Of a DNA stretch of 56,563 bases, positions 24,566-34,797 are shown piece after piece. The position numbers were made by a program, and so were the translations under genes. The stretch's first letter is position 1, and every line of letters begins with the position of its first letter. Source of the stretch: JBNJEA01 sp051745395 (GTDB lineage: Bacteria > Desulfobacterota > Desulfobacteria > Desulfobacterales > Desulfosalsimonadaceae); assembly GCA_051745395.1 (NCBI GenBank), contig JBNJEA010000005.1:1-56563 (forward strand), in the 5' to 3' direction. Under the pieces are notes generated by a model. It had not been told where the DNA came from. It saw only the letters and a list, made by a program, of their open reading frames with translations, and searched no databases.

Positions 24566-26713
24566 ATGGGAAAAAAAAGCTTGACCAAATCGACAACCAA
24601 AAAAAAATCCACCAAGAAATCCACCAAGAAAAAAACGGCCGAGGCCTCTGCAAAACAATCCGGCACCAGTGCCAATACGAAAAAATCGACCACAAAAAAA
24701 CCGACGATAAAATCCTTGCGGAAAAGGCATTTCGGTGATTGGGCCCCGCAAACCCTTTACACCCCCGCACCGGACAAGGAGTATGAAAACAATTTCGCCG
24801 CACCGCCAAGCCTCGAAGGCAAAGGCAAAACCGCAAAACAGGCCCTGCTGACCAAGCAATTCGATGAAGGCAGCGCAAAACCCAAAAAAGCGGCGCCCAA
24901 AAAGAAAACTTCCCCAAAATCCGAAACCAAAGGCAGCAAAAAAGCAGCGCCCAAGAAAGAATCTGCCCAAAAGGAAACAAAAACGGCCGCCAAAAGCCAA
25001 AAAAAGAAAGCCCCGGCCGCAAAAAAGGCCCCGAAAAAATCCGTGACCCGGAAAGAGCTCATCGGGCTCCGGTTCGGTGCCTGGACTCCGGAAAAACTTT
25101 TCAAGCCGGAAGCCGACGCGGCATCGGAGGGCCTTTTCACCGCACCGCCCGCATTCGAGGCTACTGACAAGTCCCTGCTGTTCAAACAGTTCGATTTAAG
25201 CGCCCCCGACGACACCCCTAAAGCCGAGGCGGCCGAGCCCGCACCGGAACCGCCACCCGTAAAAGAAGAAACAACGCAAAAAGTCGAAAAAAAACCGGAA
25301 AAGGAACCGGTGCCCGTCGAAACCCTTCTCAAAATGCAGTTCGACACCTGGAGCCCGGAAAAGCCCTTTGCACCGGCACCCGATCCGGCGGCGGAAAGCC
25401 GGTTTACCGCCCCGCCGGCTTTCGAAGGACAGGACAAGGCCCTGCTGCTCAAACAATTCGACCTGAGCGTGGCCGAGACCGCCAAAGAAACACCGGCCCA
25501 ACCCGCGCCGGAACCTGAACCCGCTTTCGAACCGCAACCCCCGGAAAGCGAAAAACCCGAACAAGCCCCGGCAGAGGAACCGACTCCGGAAGCTGCGCCG
25601 ACCGCCGCCGAAGCTCAAGACCCGGAAACCACGAAAAAAAGGGCCGAAGCCGCCGCGGAATCCGAAGCCGAACCGGCAGCCAAAACCGCAGCCCCGCAGA
25701 CCGATGAGGCGGCCGAAAAGCCGAAACCGGAACCGACGGCCCAGGCCATGCCGACGCCGGAGAAACCGCAATCAAAAGACACGGATAAACCGAAGCGAGA
25801 AAAAGTAGACCGCGGCGGCCCGTCCGGCGGCGGTTCGGGCGAGCCCCCGGAGCCGCCAAAGCCGCCGGTTGATGAGGGGAAAGAACCCATGGGCACCGGC
25901 CTCAAGATCGTCATTGCCACGCTGGGAATTGTTTTTGCCCTTATCATTGCCGCCAGTGCTACCAACTTTCAGAAATACTATATCAAGTCCACCGAAGACG
26001 GCGTTGAAATCTGGCGCGGCGATTTCTCGCCCCGCGGCAAACACAAGGTGGTCACCCTGGCCGGTGCGCAAGCACCGGAGAAAATAAAGGATGTCTACAG
26101 CCGGAATAAGCCGCTGTCGCTTGCTTTCAATTATTACATGGACAAAGCCGATGCATTGTCCGGGGCCAAGGACCTGGTAGATTTTAAAGCCATCAAGCAC
26201 TACCTGGAAAAGGCCAAAGGCTACGCCACCACCAACCAGCAGCGCAACATGGTCATCCACCGGTTAAACGGCATTTCCGCCATGATGCTGATGTACAAGG
26301 CCGACGTGGCGGCGGAAAAGCAAACCGAGCAGGGCTATGAAAAAGCGCTGGATTTCTTGGAAGACGCCAACAAGCTGAACCTTCCCTCGGATCAGCAAAA
26401 AGCGGTAAACGAGAAAATCGCCGAAGTACAATCCGCCATGAAATCCCTGGAAGCCGAGCCATCCGCCGAGCCGGCAGATGGCGAGGCGAGCGAAAAACAA
26501 ACGCCCGAAGCCAAACAGCCGGCAACCGAGACGGAAGGCAAAACCCAAAAGCCGGAAAAGCCGTCCGGAAAAGAAACCGACAAAAGCGAAAAGTCCGACA
26601 AACCGTCCCAAACTATGGAAAAACCGGCAGCAAAAGATCAGCCAAAACAACCCGAAACCGAAGATTCAGCCCGACCGGACGAAACGGATGACGATACCGG
26701 CCGCCAACTCTGA
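24566..26713 (+). CDS. Unrecognised membrane protein with Lys-rich tail and three ~50-residue repeats
   Basis: A protein of 715 residues that I cannot assign. ATG 24566 is chosen because AGAGGGG lies 5 nt upstream and the promoter is at 24486-24513. Residues 1-48 are a histone-like Lys/Ser/Thr tail (TKKKSTKKSTKKKTAE). Three copies of a repeat follow at about 49-100, 162-212 and 251-301: F-x2-W-x-P-[EQ], then FxAPP-[AS]-[FL]-E, then LL-x-KQFD. They are joined by Lys/Ala- or Pro/Glu-rich linkers. A Glu/Pro/Ala-rich stretch ends in GEPPEPPKPP, then one membrane helix (about 446-468, KIVIATLGIVFALIIAAS), an extracytoplasmic alpha-helical, TPR-like domain (about 470-620) and a charged tail. A type II topology would put the repeats and the basic tail in the cytoplasm. 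It stands alone, divergent from larE and convergent with oppF. Confidence 0.85.
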   Translation: MGKKSLTKSTTKKKSTKKSTKKKTAEASAKQSGTSANTKKSTTKKPTIKSLRKRHFGDWAPQTLYTPAPDKEYENNFAAPPSLEGKGKTAKQALLTKQFDEGSAKPKKAAPKKKTSPKSETKGSKKAAPKKESAQKETKTAAKSQKKKAPAAKKAPKKSVTRKELIGLRFGAWTPEKLFKPEADAASEGLFTAPPAFEATDKSLLFKQFDLSAPDDTPKAEAAEPAPEPPPVKEETTQKVEKKPEKEPVPVETLLKMQFDTWSPEKPFAPAPDPAAESRFTAPPAFEGQDKALLLKQFDLSVAETAKETPAQPAPEPEPAFEPQPPESEKPEQAPAEEPTPEAAPTAAEAQDPETTKKRAEAAAESEAEPAAKTAAPQTDEAAEKPKPEPTAQAMPTPEKPQSKDTDKPKREKVDRGGPSGGGSGEPPEPPKPPVDEGKEPMGTGLKIVIATLGIVFALIIAASATNFQKYYIKSTEDGVEIWRGDFSPRGKHKVVTLAGAQAPEKIKDVYSRNKPLSLAFNYYMDKADALSGAKDLVDFKAIKHYLEKAKGYATTNQQRNMVIHRLNGISAMMLMYKADVAAEKQTEQGYEKALDFLEDANKLNLPSDQQKAVNEKIAEVQSAMKSLEAEPSAEPADGEASEKQTPEAKQPATETEGKTQKPEKPSGKETDKSEKSDKPSQTMEKPAAKDQPKQPETEDSARPDETDDDTGRQL

Positions 26714-26756
26714 CGGCAAGCCGTATTTAGATATGTAATTTCGGCAAAATGGACAA

Positions 26757-27756
<1,000 letters not shown>

Positions 27757-27773
<17 letters not shown>

Positions 27774-28755
27774 CGTTTATCGATCCGGTTTGGTCCCTTA
27801 AAAAACAGGCGGCATACTGGTTGTTTCCGCAATCAAACAGCACCGGCACCTCCCTGCGGCAGCGGTCGAAAGCATGGGGGCACCGCGCTTGGTAATTGCA
27901 GCCTTCGGGATAGTCAAAAGGCGACGGCACCTGACCGGGGATATCGGTCAGGCGCCGCCGGCCCGCCGAAAGTTTAGGAATGGCCAAAAGCAGCCCCGTG
28001 GTATAGGGATGGGCCGGGTGATTAAAAATATCGGCCAACGATCCGGTTTCCACAATTTTGGAGGCATACATCACCACAACCCGGTCACACATCTCCCAGA
28101 TCGCCCCCATGTCGTGGGTAATCAACAACAGAGAGGTTTCATTTTCCTTCATCTTTTTGATCAAGCCAAAAATCTGGGCCTGGGTGGTGACGTCAAGGGC
28201 GGTGGTCGGCTCGTCGGCAATGATTAAGGAAGGCGAAAGCATCAAGGCCATGGCGATCATAATCCGCTGCTGCATCCCCCCGGAAAGCTGGAACGGGTAG
28301 GCATACATCCGCTCTTCGGCGTCGGGAATCCCGACGTTTTTCAGCCAGCTCAGCCCGTAGCGCCAGGCCTCGGCTTTCGAGATATCCCGGTGAAACCGGA
28401 TGCCCTCGACCATCTGGTGCCCGATGCGGTGCAGCGGCGACAGGGCGGAAAGCGGCTCCTGAAAAATCATGCTGATGGCATTGCCGCGGATTTGCCGCAG
28501 AAATGCCGGTTTCTGCCGCAGCAGGTCCCGGCCGGCATACCACACCTGCCCGGTTTCAATCCGGCCCGGCGGCGATGGAATCAAGCGGGTCGCGGCCAGG
28601 GCGGTGACCGATTTGCCGCACCCGGATTCGCCCACCAGGCCGAGACTTTCGCCTTTACCGATGGCAAAAGAGATATCGTCGACGGCCTTAAACCGCCCCT
28701 CATCCGTATCAAAACCCACGGAAAGGTTTTGGATCTCCAGTAGTTGTTTTTCCAT
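27757..28755 (-). CDS. oppD: Oligopeptide-type ABC transporter ATPase (OppD)
   Basis: Partner ATPase of OppF. The 332 residues contain Walker A GESGCGKSVTALAATRLI, the signature LSGGMQQRIMIAMAL, Walker B LIIADEPTTALDVT, the H-loop LLLITHDMGAIWEMC, and the C-terminal CNYQARCPHAFDRC cysteine motif. It lies 22 nt after the YejE-like permease gene and overlaps oppF by 17 nt, within a four-gene operon yejB-yejE-oppD-oppF. No substrate-binding protein is encoded in or beside this operon, so the imported peptide class cannot be predicted beyond family level. Confidence 0.93.
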
Positions 28756-28777
28756 GGCAAACCGTGCTTATATGGAT

Positions 28778-30367
28778 TTATTGTAACCGAGTGTACTGTT
28801 TCGGATCATAGGCATTGCGGATGCCTTCGCCGACAAACACCCCGAGCAGCATGACCGTAAAAAGGGCCAGCGAGGGGTATAAAATCAGCCACCAGGCCCA
28901 CCGGTACTGCTGGGCTTCAAACAGCATCTCCCCCCAGCTCGGCGTGGGCGGGGGCATGCCGAAGCCGAGATAATCGAGAGCGGCAAGTGCTCCGATGGCA
29001 CCGACCAACAGAAACGGAAAAAAAGTAATCACCGGCACCAGCGCATTGGGCATGATATGCTTGAAAATAATCTTGTACGCCGGCACCCCCATGCACTTTG
29101 CGGCCTCCACAAACGGCCGTTTTCGCAGGCTTAAAAACTCGGCCCGCATGTAATAGGATATACCAATCCAGTTAAAAAGTCCGTAGACAATCAAAAGTAG
29201 CACAAAACTGCGGCCGTAGATCGATCCCATCAGGATCATGACATACAAAAACGGCAGGGCGTTCCAGATTTCGATCATGCGCTGGGCCGTGATATCAAAC
29301 TTGCCCCCGTAGTAGCCCTGGACGGCCCCGGCGACCACACCGAGCGTCATGGAGGTCCCGACCAGCAGCAGACCGAAGCTCAGGGCGATCCGCAGCCCGT
29401 AGAGCAGGCGGGACAGCACGTCGCGCCCGGCAGCATCAATACCCAGCGGGTGGCCGGCGACCGGGGGATACGGGAACCGGACATCGGCCTTATGAAATGA
29501 CACCTGATACTGGCGTTCATTGACAATAACCCGATGGTCTTCGACTGGGGTTTCAAATCGTTCCCGGGCCAGGCTGGTTACCAGCTCGCGGTCGCTTGCC
29601 GACATCTGACGCCACAACTCCGGCGGAGGCGACACGGGGTCGAGGTGCTTGTCAAACACCACCTTTTCCGCGGCGTTCCGGCGCGGATGGATTTCACGGA
29701 AAATCAGGCGCAGCGTTTCCGGGGGATCGGAGCGGGGCCGGTAGGTGGACAGTGCGACTTCGGCGGTCCGGCCACCGGCATAGCCGATCCGGAACTGCTG
29801 GTAAGGGGCTTTTTGGTTGGCAAACCTTCGTTTCAGCGCGTCCCGAAACGGTTCCGGAAATTCAAAATACCGCCGTAAATCGGTACCCACAAGCGCTTCT
29901 TCGGATTTTCCGGCAAAAAAGGAAAAAAAATTGGACTGCACCACGGTATAATCCGGGCGGATATCGACCGTGCCCACCCGCGGCACGGGGTTTAACCGGA
30001 CGCCTACCGTATCGGAAACGGCAATGGTTTCCGGCCGGATGCTTTCGAGGGGCCCATAGGGGTGCGGAGGGAAAATCATGTAGTTGCCGGAGTTTTCGGC
30101 AAACACGTCGGCCTTTTCCAGTTGCTTGTAGTCCGGCCGCGTCTGCCGGCCGTTGTCTAAAAACACATCCTCGGCATGATAGCGGACCAGCGGAAAGTAG
30201 GATTTGCCTTCGAAATGGACATACAGCGGCACGCCGTTGCACAGCAACTCGGAAAACAGGCTGAGCCCATATAGGATCACAAGCAGCCAGAACGAATAAT
30301 AGGCGCGCTTCATGGCGCGAAAACGCCTGAGCCGCTTTTTGGTCACCGGGTTGGTAAAAATTTCCAT
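28778..30367 (-). CDS. yejE: YejE-like ABC transporter permease with a large PAS-like periplasmic insertion
   Basis: Inner-membrane permease. The N-terminus (RRFRAMKRAYYSFWLLVILY, then LFSELLCNG) and the C-terminal half (the GVVAGAVQGYYGGKFDITAQ coupling region, YYMRAEFLSLRKRPFVEAAK, HIMPNALVPVITFFPF, DYLGFGMPPPTPSWGEML) match YejE/OppC. E. coli YejE has about 341 residues and this protein has 529; the extra ~190 lie in the first periplasmic loop. Within it, VVQSNFFSFFAGKSEEALVG followed by a five-stranded pattern up to TLRLIFREIHP (about residues 145-240) looks like a PAS/PAC fold. A permease with its own periplasmic sensor could compensate for the missing binding protein (inference). It lies between yejB (46 nt) and oppD (22 nt). 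Confidence 0.85.
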   Translation of the reverse strand: MEIFTNPVTKKRLRRFRAMKRAYYSFWLLVILYGLSLFSELLCNGVPLYVHFEGKSYFPLVRYHAEDVFLDNGRQTRPDYKQLEKADVFAENSGNYMIFPPHPYGPLESIRPETIAVSDTVGVRLNPVPRVGTVDIRPDYTVVQSNFFSFFAGKSEEALVGTDLRRYFEFPEPFRDALKRRFANQKAPYQQFRIGYAGGRTAEVALSTYRPRSDPPETLRLIFREIHPRRNAAEKVVFDKHLDPVSPPPELWRQMSASDRELVTSLARERFETPVEDHRVIVNERQYQVSFHKADVRFPYPPVAGHPLGIDAAGRDVLSRLLYGLRIALSFGLLLVGTSMTLGVVAGAVQGYYGGKFDITAQRMIEIWNALPFLYVMILMGSIYGRSFVLLLIVYGLFNWIGISYYMRAEFLSLRKRPFVEAAKCMGVPAYKIIFKHIMPNALVPVITFFPFLLVGAIGALAALDYLGFGMPPPTPSWGEMLFEAQQYRWAWWLILYPSLALFTVMLLGVFVGEGIRNAYDPKQYTRLQ

Positions 30368-30413
30368 TCTCGTATCCGCTCAGCCCAATATCGCTGCATT
30401 TGCATCCGGCAAA

Positions 30414-31457
30414 TCACTGTTTCTGAAAATTAATGCGCGGATCAATGAGCACATAGCAAAAATCGGCCACGATGTTGCCCAAAAGCCCCAAAATAGAGGT
30501 CAGCGCCAAAATTCCCATAAACACCGGGTAATCCCGACCCACAATCGATTCCAGGCTCAATCGCCCCATGCCGGGGATTTCAAATACCTGCTCGATGATG
30601 ACAGAGCCGGCAAACATGACTGTCATGATGCCGCTGATGCCCGTGGCGATGGGAATCAACGCATTGCGCACGGCATGGCCCCAGACAGCCCGGCGAAAGG
30701 TTCCTCCCTTGGCCAGCACGGTCCGCACGTAATCCCGGCTGATCTGCTCAATCAACGAATTTTTCATCAACAGGGTCAGCACGGCAAAATTGCCAATGAT
30801 ATAGCAAAGCACCGGCAGGCACATGTGCATGAAAATATCACTGATTTTTCCGAAAAGGCTTAAACTGGCATAATTGTCTGAATGAAACCCGGCAATGGGG
30901 AAGATATCCCACAGCCCCTCGACGGTGCCGCCCAGAAGCATCTTTAAAATCATGCCGAAAGCAAAGGGCGGGATGGCATAGCCCACGAAGACCACAATGC
31001 TGGAGGCCACATCAAAAACGCTTTCATGTTTTAATGCCTTTACAATGCCCAGCGGGATACAGATGACATAGGACAGTACAAAACCCGTGACCCCGAAAAC
31101 CAGCGACACCTTGAAACGCTCCTTGATCAACTCCCAGGCGGTTTTGTTGGGATACCGGTAAGACGCCATCTGCATGCCGATGCGATCGGTGACCAGCCAA
31201 TTCCAGTACCGTTTGTACACCGGTTGATCAAAGCCGTAATAGGCCTCGATTTCCGCGCGCTGTGTTTCCGAAACGGTTCCCGCGCTGCCCTGCCCGCCGC
31301 CGGTTTCAGATGCACCAATGGCCTTGATTTCCATGATGGCCTGCTCCACCGGTCCGCCGGGAACAAACTGAATCAAGACAAAACAAAGCACGGTGATGCC
31401 GATAAACGTCGGAAACACCAGCAACAAGCGTTTTATGAAATAATCGAGTCGCTCCAT
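30414..31457 (-). CDS. yejB: YejB/OppB-like ABC transporter permease
   Basis: First gene of the transporter operon. ATG 31457 is chosen because the translation MERLDYFIKRLLLVFPTFIG starts as OppB/YejB proteins do; a TTG at 31514 would add 19 residues. The 347 residues include FVLIQFVPGGPVEQAI, a periplasmic segment with YYGFDQPVYKRYWNWL, several membrane helices, the EAA coupling loop near GGTFRRAVWGHAVRNALIPI, and the end DPRINFQKQ. Its promoter must lie in the 255-bp region shared with the divergent GGDEF gene. Confidence 0.9.
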   Translation of the reverse strand: MERLDYFIKRLLLVFPTFIGITVLCFVLIQFVPGGPVEQAIMEIKAIGASETGGGQGSAGTVSETQRAEIEAYYGFDQPVYKRYWNWLVTDRIGMQMASYRYPNKTAWELIKERFKVSLVFGVTGFVLSYVICIPLGIVKALKHESVFDVASSIVVFVGYAIPPFAFGMILKMLLGGTVEGLWDIFPIAGFHSDNYASLSLFGKISDIFMHMCLPVLCYIIGNFAVLTLLMKNSLIEQISRDYVRTVLAKGGTFRRAVWGHAVRNALIPIATGISGIMTVMFAGSVIIEQVFEIPGMGRLSLESIVGRDYPVFMGILALTSILGLLGNIVADFCYVLIDPRINFQKQ

Positions 31458-31645
31458 GAAACAATCCCGTTGGCGTTGGGCAACAACCGCGGTAGAGGCG
31501 GCCTGAAAAGACAATAGGATTTATGTAACGCATCGGTCCTTGCTTTTCAAGCCCATAAACGGCCGCAAGCGATGCGATACGGGTCGTATGATTTTCAGGG
31601 CGGTCCGGCAGCAAATCGTTCGAAAAGGCAGGTCCTTGGTTTTGT

Positions 31646-31677
31646 TTGACAATCCTGCGTTTTTAACGCAATATAAG
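31646..31677 (+). promoter_or_regulatory. Probable sigma70-type promoter of the GGDEF gene
   Basis: TTGACA at 31646-31651 is followed by AATATAAG at 31670-31677 (18-bp spacer to AATATA, 20 to TATAAG). The 5' leader to ATG 31713 would be about 30 nt. Confidence 0.5.
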
Positions 31678-31712
31678 ATATCTACAAACCTCCAAACAAA
31701 CATACTTTCCGC

Positions 31713-33797
31713 ATGCAAACCCCTGTGAGAAATACGCCGAATCCATCCGGCCCCGGCAACTGCGAATCCGTTGTGGACCTCGACGAAGTTGCTGTTGCCA
31801 AAAACGCAGTTGACCCGACAGGATCGGGTGGTGCGGGGGGAGTTCATCGCTTTGTCAAGGCGGATATGCAGCTGGTCATGCGGCTGAGCTTCACCGTGGC
31901 GGGCGCGGCCTATTGCCTCTTTCATATGCGCGCACCGCTGCTGCTGAGCCGACCGGTTCTGCTGGCGGTAAGCGGCCTGTTCGTTTTTTCGTATCTTTTT
32001 TTCCACTACATGGCCAGCACCCGGACCCATGCAGCCCACCGCACCCGGCGGCTTTTTCTGCTTGACGCGGCAGGCAGCCATATGCTCTGGCTGCTTGATC
32101 CCGCCAGTCCGGCGCCGATGATGATGATGATCATGGTCACCGCCCTTGGCAACAGCGCCCGTCACGGCTTTCTGGTTTTCCGGCCGCTGTTTCGCATCAC
32201 CATGGTCACCGCCCCGCTGGTGTATTTCGCCCGCGTCCGGATCGTCGGTTTTGATCCCAATGCGCTGCTTTTCGTGGCCATGGGCGCCTTTCTGCTGATC
32301 TACACCTATATTCTGAGCCGATACAACCACAATCTGCAACGCCATGCAGAACAGAAAGCCAACGATCTGGTCTATACCAATGCCCGTTTGAAAAAGACCG
32401 GCGAGGCGCTGCAGGACAGCGAAGCCCGATACCGGAGCATGTTTGAAAACAGCAGCACGCCCACGGTGCTGATCGAAACCAACATGCGGATCACCATGGT
32501 GAATGCAAAGTTCGAAGAACTGACCAAATACAGCAAAAACGAGCTGTGCAACAAAAAACGGCTGACCGAATTTATCTTTCAGCAAGACTTATACCGCATC
32601 AAACGCTTCCACGCCCGGCGCCGGTCCATGGGCGGCATCGCTCCCACCGAATATGAATGCCAGCTCGTGGACAAGTACCAGAAGATCAAGCACGTCATCA
32701 TCCAGTTCAGCGTGACATCCTGGCACGAACGCATTATTGCCACCCTGATCGATATCACGTCCCGCAAGCATGCCAAGGCCGCTTTGCAGAAATACAACGC
32801 CCGGCTCCAGGACGTCGCCCGAAAACTCCAGGAAAGTGAACTGCGCTACCGGAGCCTTTTTGAAAACACCGGCACCGCCACCATCCTGGTGGAAAAAAAC
32901 ATGCGCATTTCCATGGCCAACACCAAGTTTTCGGAATTAACCGGCTATGACAAGGCGCAGGTCACCGATCAGAAACGGTTGACCGAATTCATTGAACGCA
33001 AAAACCTGTTCAGAATCCGCCGGTATCACACGCGGCTCAAAAAACAGGGGCTGCCGATGCCCAATGAATATGAATGCCTGCTCGTGGACAAAAACAAGGG
33101 GATGCGGCATGTGGTGATGACCGTCCATTCGCCGGTGGGCATGCAAAGCAGTATCGTGTCCTTTTTTGACATCACCAAACGCAAAAAAGCCGAAGCCGCG
33201 CTCCAGCTGGCGCACCAGCAACTCCAGCAAATGGCCGTATCCGACGAATTGACTCAGGTGGCCAACCGCCGTCGGTTCGATGAATGCTTAAATCGGGAAT
33301 GGCGCCGGTTACAACGGGAAAACCGCCCTCTGGCGCTGATTATGTGCGATGTGGACTGTTTCAAGGCATACAATGACACGTGCGGGCACCAGGCCGGCGA
33401 CAAGTGCCTCCGGGCCATCGCCGATGCCATCCGCGCCAATGTCAAGCGCGCCATCGATGTCGTGGCCCGCTACGGAGGAGAGGAATTTGCCATCATCATG
33501 CCGAATACGGATGCCGAAGGGGCCGTCAAAATCGCCGAAAACACGCGCATCGCGGTTGAACACCTCAAACTCGCCCACCCGGATTCCTCGGTTTCGGCTT
33601 TCGTTACTTTAAGCCTCGGCGTTTCGAGCAGAATCCCCACCTCCGATCAGGGGCCGGAACGGCTGATCAAAGATGCCGACAACGCCCTTTATACCGCCAA
33701 ACAAAAGGGCCGCAACCGCACCGTTTTAGGCTGGCCGGGCGAAGGCGGCGACCCGGGCCATGCCACATGGGCCGACAACGTGATCCGGATCAGTTGA
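31713..33797 (+). CDS. Membrane diguanylate cyclase with two duplicated PAS domains
   Basis: Makes cyclic di-GMP. The 694 residues comprise about 50 leading residues, a multi-helix membrane region (about 55-205, with LLAVSGLFVFSYLFFHYMAS and LLFVAMGAFLLIYTYILS), two PAS domains with very similar sequences (RYRSMFENSSTPTVLIETNM and RYRSLFENTGTATILVEKNM), and a GGDEF domain. The cyclase signature is RYGGEEFAIIMP, and the product-inhibition I-site RAID stands exactly five residues before GGEEF, so feedback inhibition is expected. DELTQVANRRRFDECL and MCDVDCFKAYND are the usual substrate and metal motifs. No EAL domain is present. It converges on rpsI across a perfect hairpin at 33811-33854. Confidence 0.94.
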   Translation: MQTPVRNTPNPSGPGNCESVVDLDEVAVAKNAVDPTGSGGAGGVHRFVKADMQLVMRLSFTVAGAAYCLFHMRAPLLLSRPVLLAVSGLFVFSYLFFHYMASTRTHAAHRTRRLFLLDAAGSHMLWLLDPASPAPMMMMIMVTALGNSARHGFLVFRPLFRITMVTAPLVYFARVRIVGFDPNALLFVAMGAFLLIYTYILSRYNHNLQRHAEQKANDLVYTNARLKKTGEALQDSEARYRSMFENSSTPTVLIETNMRITMVNAKFEELTKYSKNELCNKKRLTEFIFQQDLYRIKRFHARRRSMGGIAPTEYECQLVDKYQKIKHVIIQFSVTSWHERIIATLIDITSRKHAKAALQKYNARLQDVARKLQESELRYRSLFENTGTATILVEKNMRISMANTKFSELTGYDKAQVTDQKRLTEFIERKNLFRIRRYHTRLKKQGLPMPNEYECLLVDKNKGMRHVVMTVHSPVGMQSSIVSFFDITKRKKAEAALQLAHQQLQQMAVSDELTQVANRRRFDECLNREWRRLQRENRPLALIMCDVDCFKAYNDTCGHQAGDKCLRAIADAIRANVKRAIDVVARYGGEEFAIIMPNTDAEGAVKIAENTRIAVEHLKLAHPDSSVSAFVTLSLGVSSRIPTSDQGPERLIKDADNALYTAKQKGRNRTVLGWPGEGGDPGHATWADNVIRIS

Positions 33798-33810
33798 GCC
33801 GGCGAAAAAA

Positions 33811-33854
33811 AGAAAACGGCGACACCCTGTGGGGACAGGGTGTCGCCGTTTTCT
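33811..33854. terminator. Perfect 20-bp hairpin, bidirectional terminator
   Basis: 33811-33830 pairs without mismatch with 33835-33854 around a GGGG loop (core AAAACGGCGACACCCTGT). It lies 14 bp after the GGDEF stop and 42 bp past the rpsI stop. The A-rich start and T-rich end let it work on either strand, fitting its place between convergent genes. Confidence 0.88.
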
Positions 33855-33896
33855 GATGAACGGACAAAATGGGTAAAACTGATGATTTCGTAAAAA

Positions 33897-34289
33897 TTAG
33901 CGCTTGGAAAACTGGAAGCGGGCCCTTGCACCGCGCTGACCGTATTTTTTCCGCTCCTTGGTGCGCGGATCGCGTTTGACCAAGCCGGCCTTTTTCAGAA
34001 TCTGCCGGAAATCGGGGTTCGACTGGAAAAGCGCCTTGGTAATCCCGTGCCGGATGGCCCCGGCTTGGCCCAGAACGCCGCCGCCGCGGACATTGATCTT
34101 GATATCGAATTCCCCGACGGTATTGGTCAATTCAAAGGGCTGCATCATCATTTCCCGGGCCGCATCCAGGCCGAAGTACTGATCCACGGGCTTGTTGTTG
34201 ACGATGATTTCGCCGCTGCCGGGCGTTAACCATGTTCTGGCAACCGCCATTTTCCGTTTACCGGTTGCATAATAAACGAATTCTGCCAT
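33897..34289 (-). CDS. rpsI: 30S ribosomal protein uS9
   Basis: 130 residues, with YYATGKRKMAVARTWL near the start, VRGGGVLGQAGAIRHGITKAL in the middle, and the conserved basic end KKYGQRGARARFQFSKR whose last residues reach the ribosomal P site. A GGGGG run 4 nt before the ATG serves as ribosome-binding site. It follows rplM by 40 nt, the usual rplM-rpsI operon. Confidence 0.98.
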   Translation of the reverse strand: MAEFVYYATGKRKMAVARTWLTPGSGEIIVNNKPVDQYFGLDAAREMMMQPFELTNTVGEFDIKINVRGGGVLGQAGAIRHGITKALFQSNPDFRQILKKAGLVKRDPRTKERKKYGQRGARARFQFSKR

Positions 34290-34329
34290 TTATCCCCCAG
34301 TCTGATTATCTGATATTGAATTGCAACAA

Positions 34330-34764
34330 TTAAAGTGTCAATACTTCCGGCTGCTGGGCCTGATGCGGATGCTGATCGCCCGCATAGACTTTGAGCTTCT
34401 TGTTGAGATTGCGGCCCAGCCGGTTTTTGGGCAGCATGCCCCGAACGGCAAACCGAATCAAATCCTCCGGCCGCTTTTCCCGAAGCTTTTCAGCGGTGAT
34501 GGATTTCAACCCGCCGATATAGCCGCTGTGCCGATAATACATTTTCTGGCTCCATTTCCGCCCGGTCAGCCGCACCTTGTCGGCATTGATCACGATGACG
34601 AACTCGCCGGTATCCACGTGCGGCGTAAACATCGGGTTGCGCTTGCCGCGTAAAAGCGAAGCCACTTCCGTTGCCAGTCTGCCAAGGACCATGTCCTTTG
34701 CATCGACAACATACCACTTCCGATCCACTTCATTCTGCTTGGCGCTTTTCGTATATTTTTTCAA
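34330..34764 (-). CDS. rplM: 50S ribosomal protein uL13
   Basis: About 144 residues; AEVASLLRGKRNPMFTPHVD, VIVINADKVRLTGRKW and GMLPKNRLGRN are family blocks. I set the start at TTG 34764, not the GTG at 34773: AGGAG sits 8 nt before the TTG but runs into the GTG itself, and the translation from TTG (M-K-K-Y-T-K-S) matches the family's beginning. It is the first gene of the rplM-rpsI operon, with a good promoter at 34798-34826. Confidence 0.96.
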   Translation of the reverse strand: MKKYTKSAKQNEVDRKWYVVDAKDMVLGRLATEVASLLRGKRNPMFTPHVDTGEFVIVINADKVRLTGRKWSQKMYYRHSGYIGGLKSITAEKLREKRPEDLIRFAVRGMLPKNRLGRNLNKKLKVYAGDQHPHQAQQPEVLTL

Positions 34765-34797
34765 TGTCCTCACTCCTATGCGAAAATTAATTTGGCA

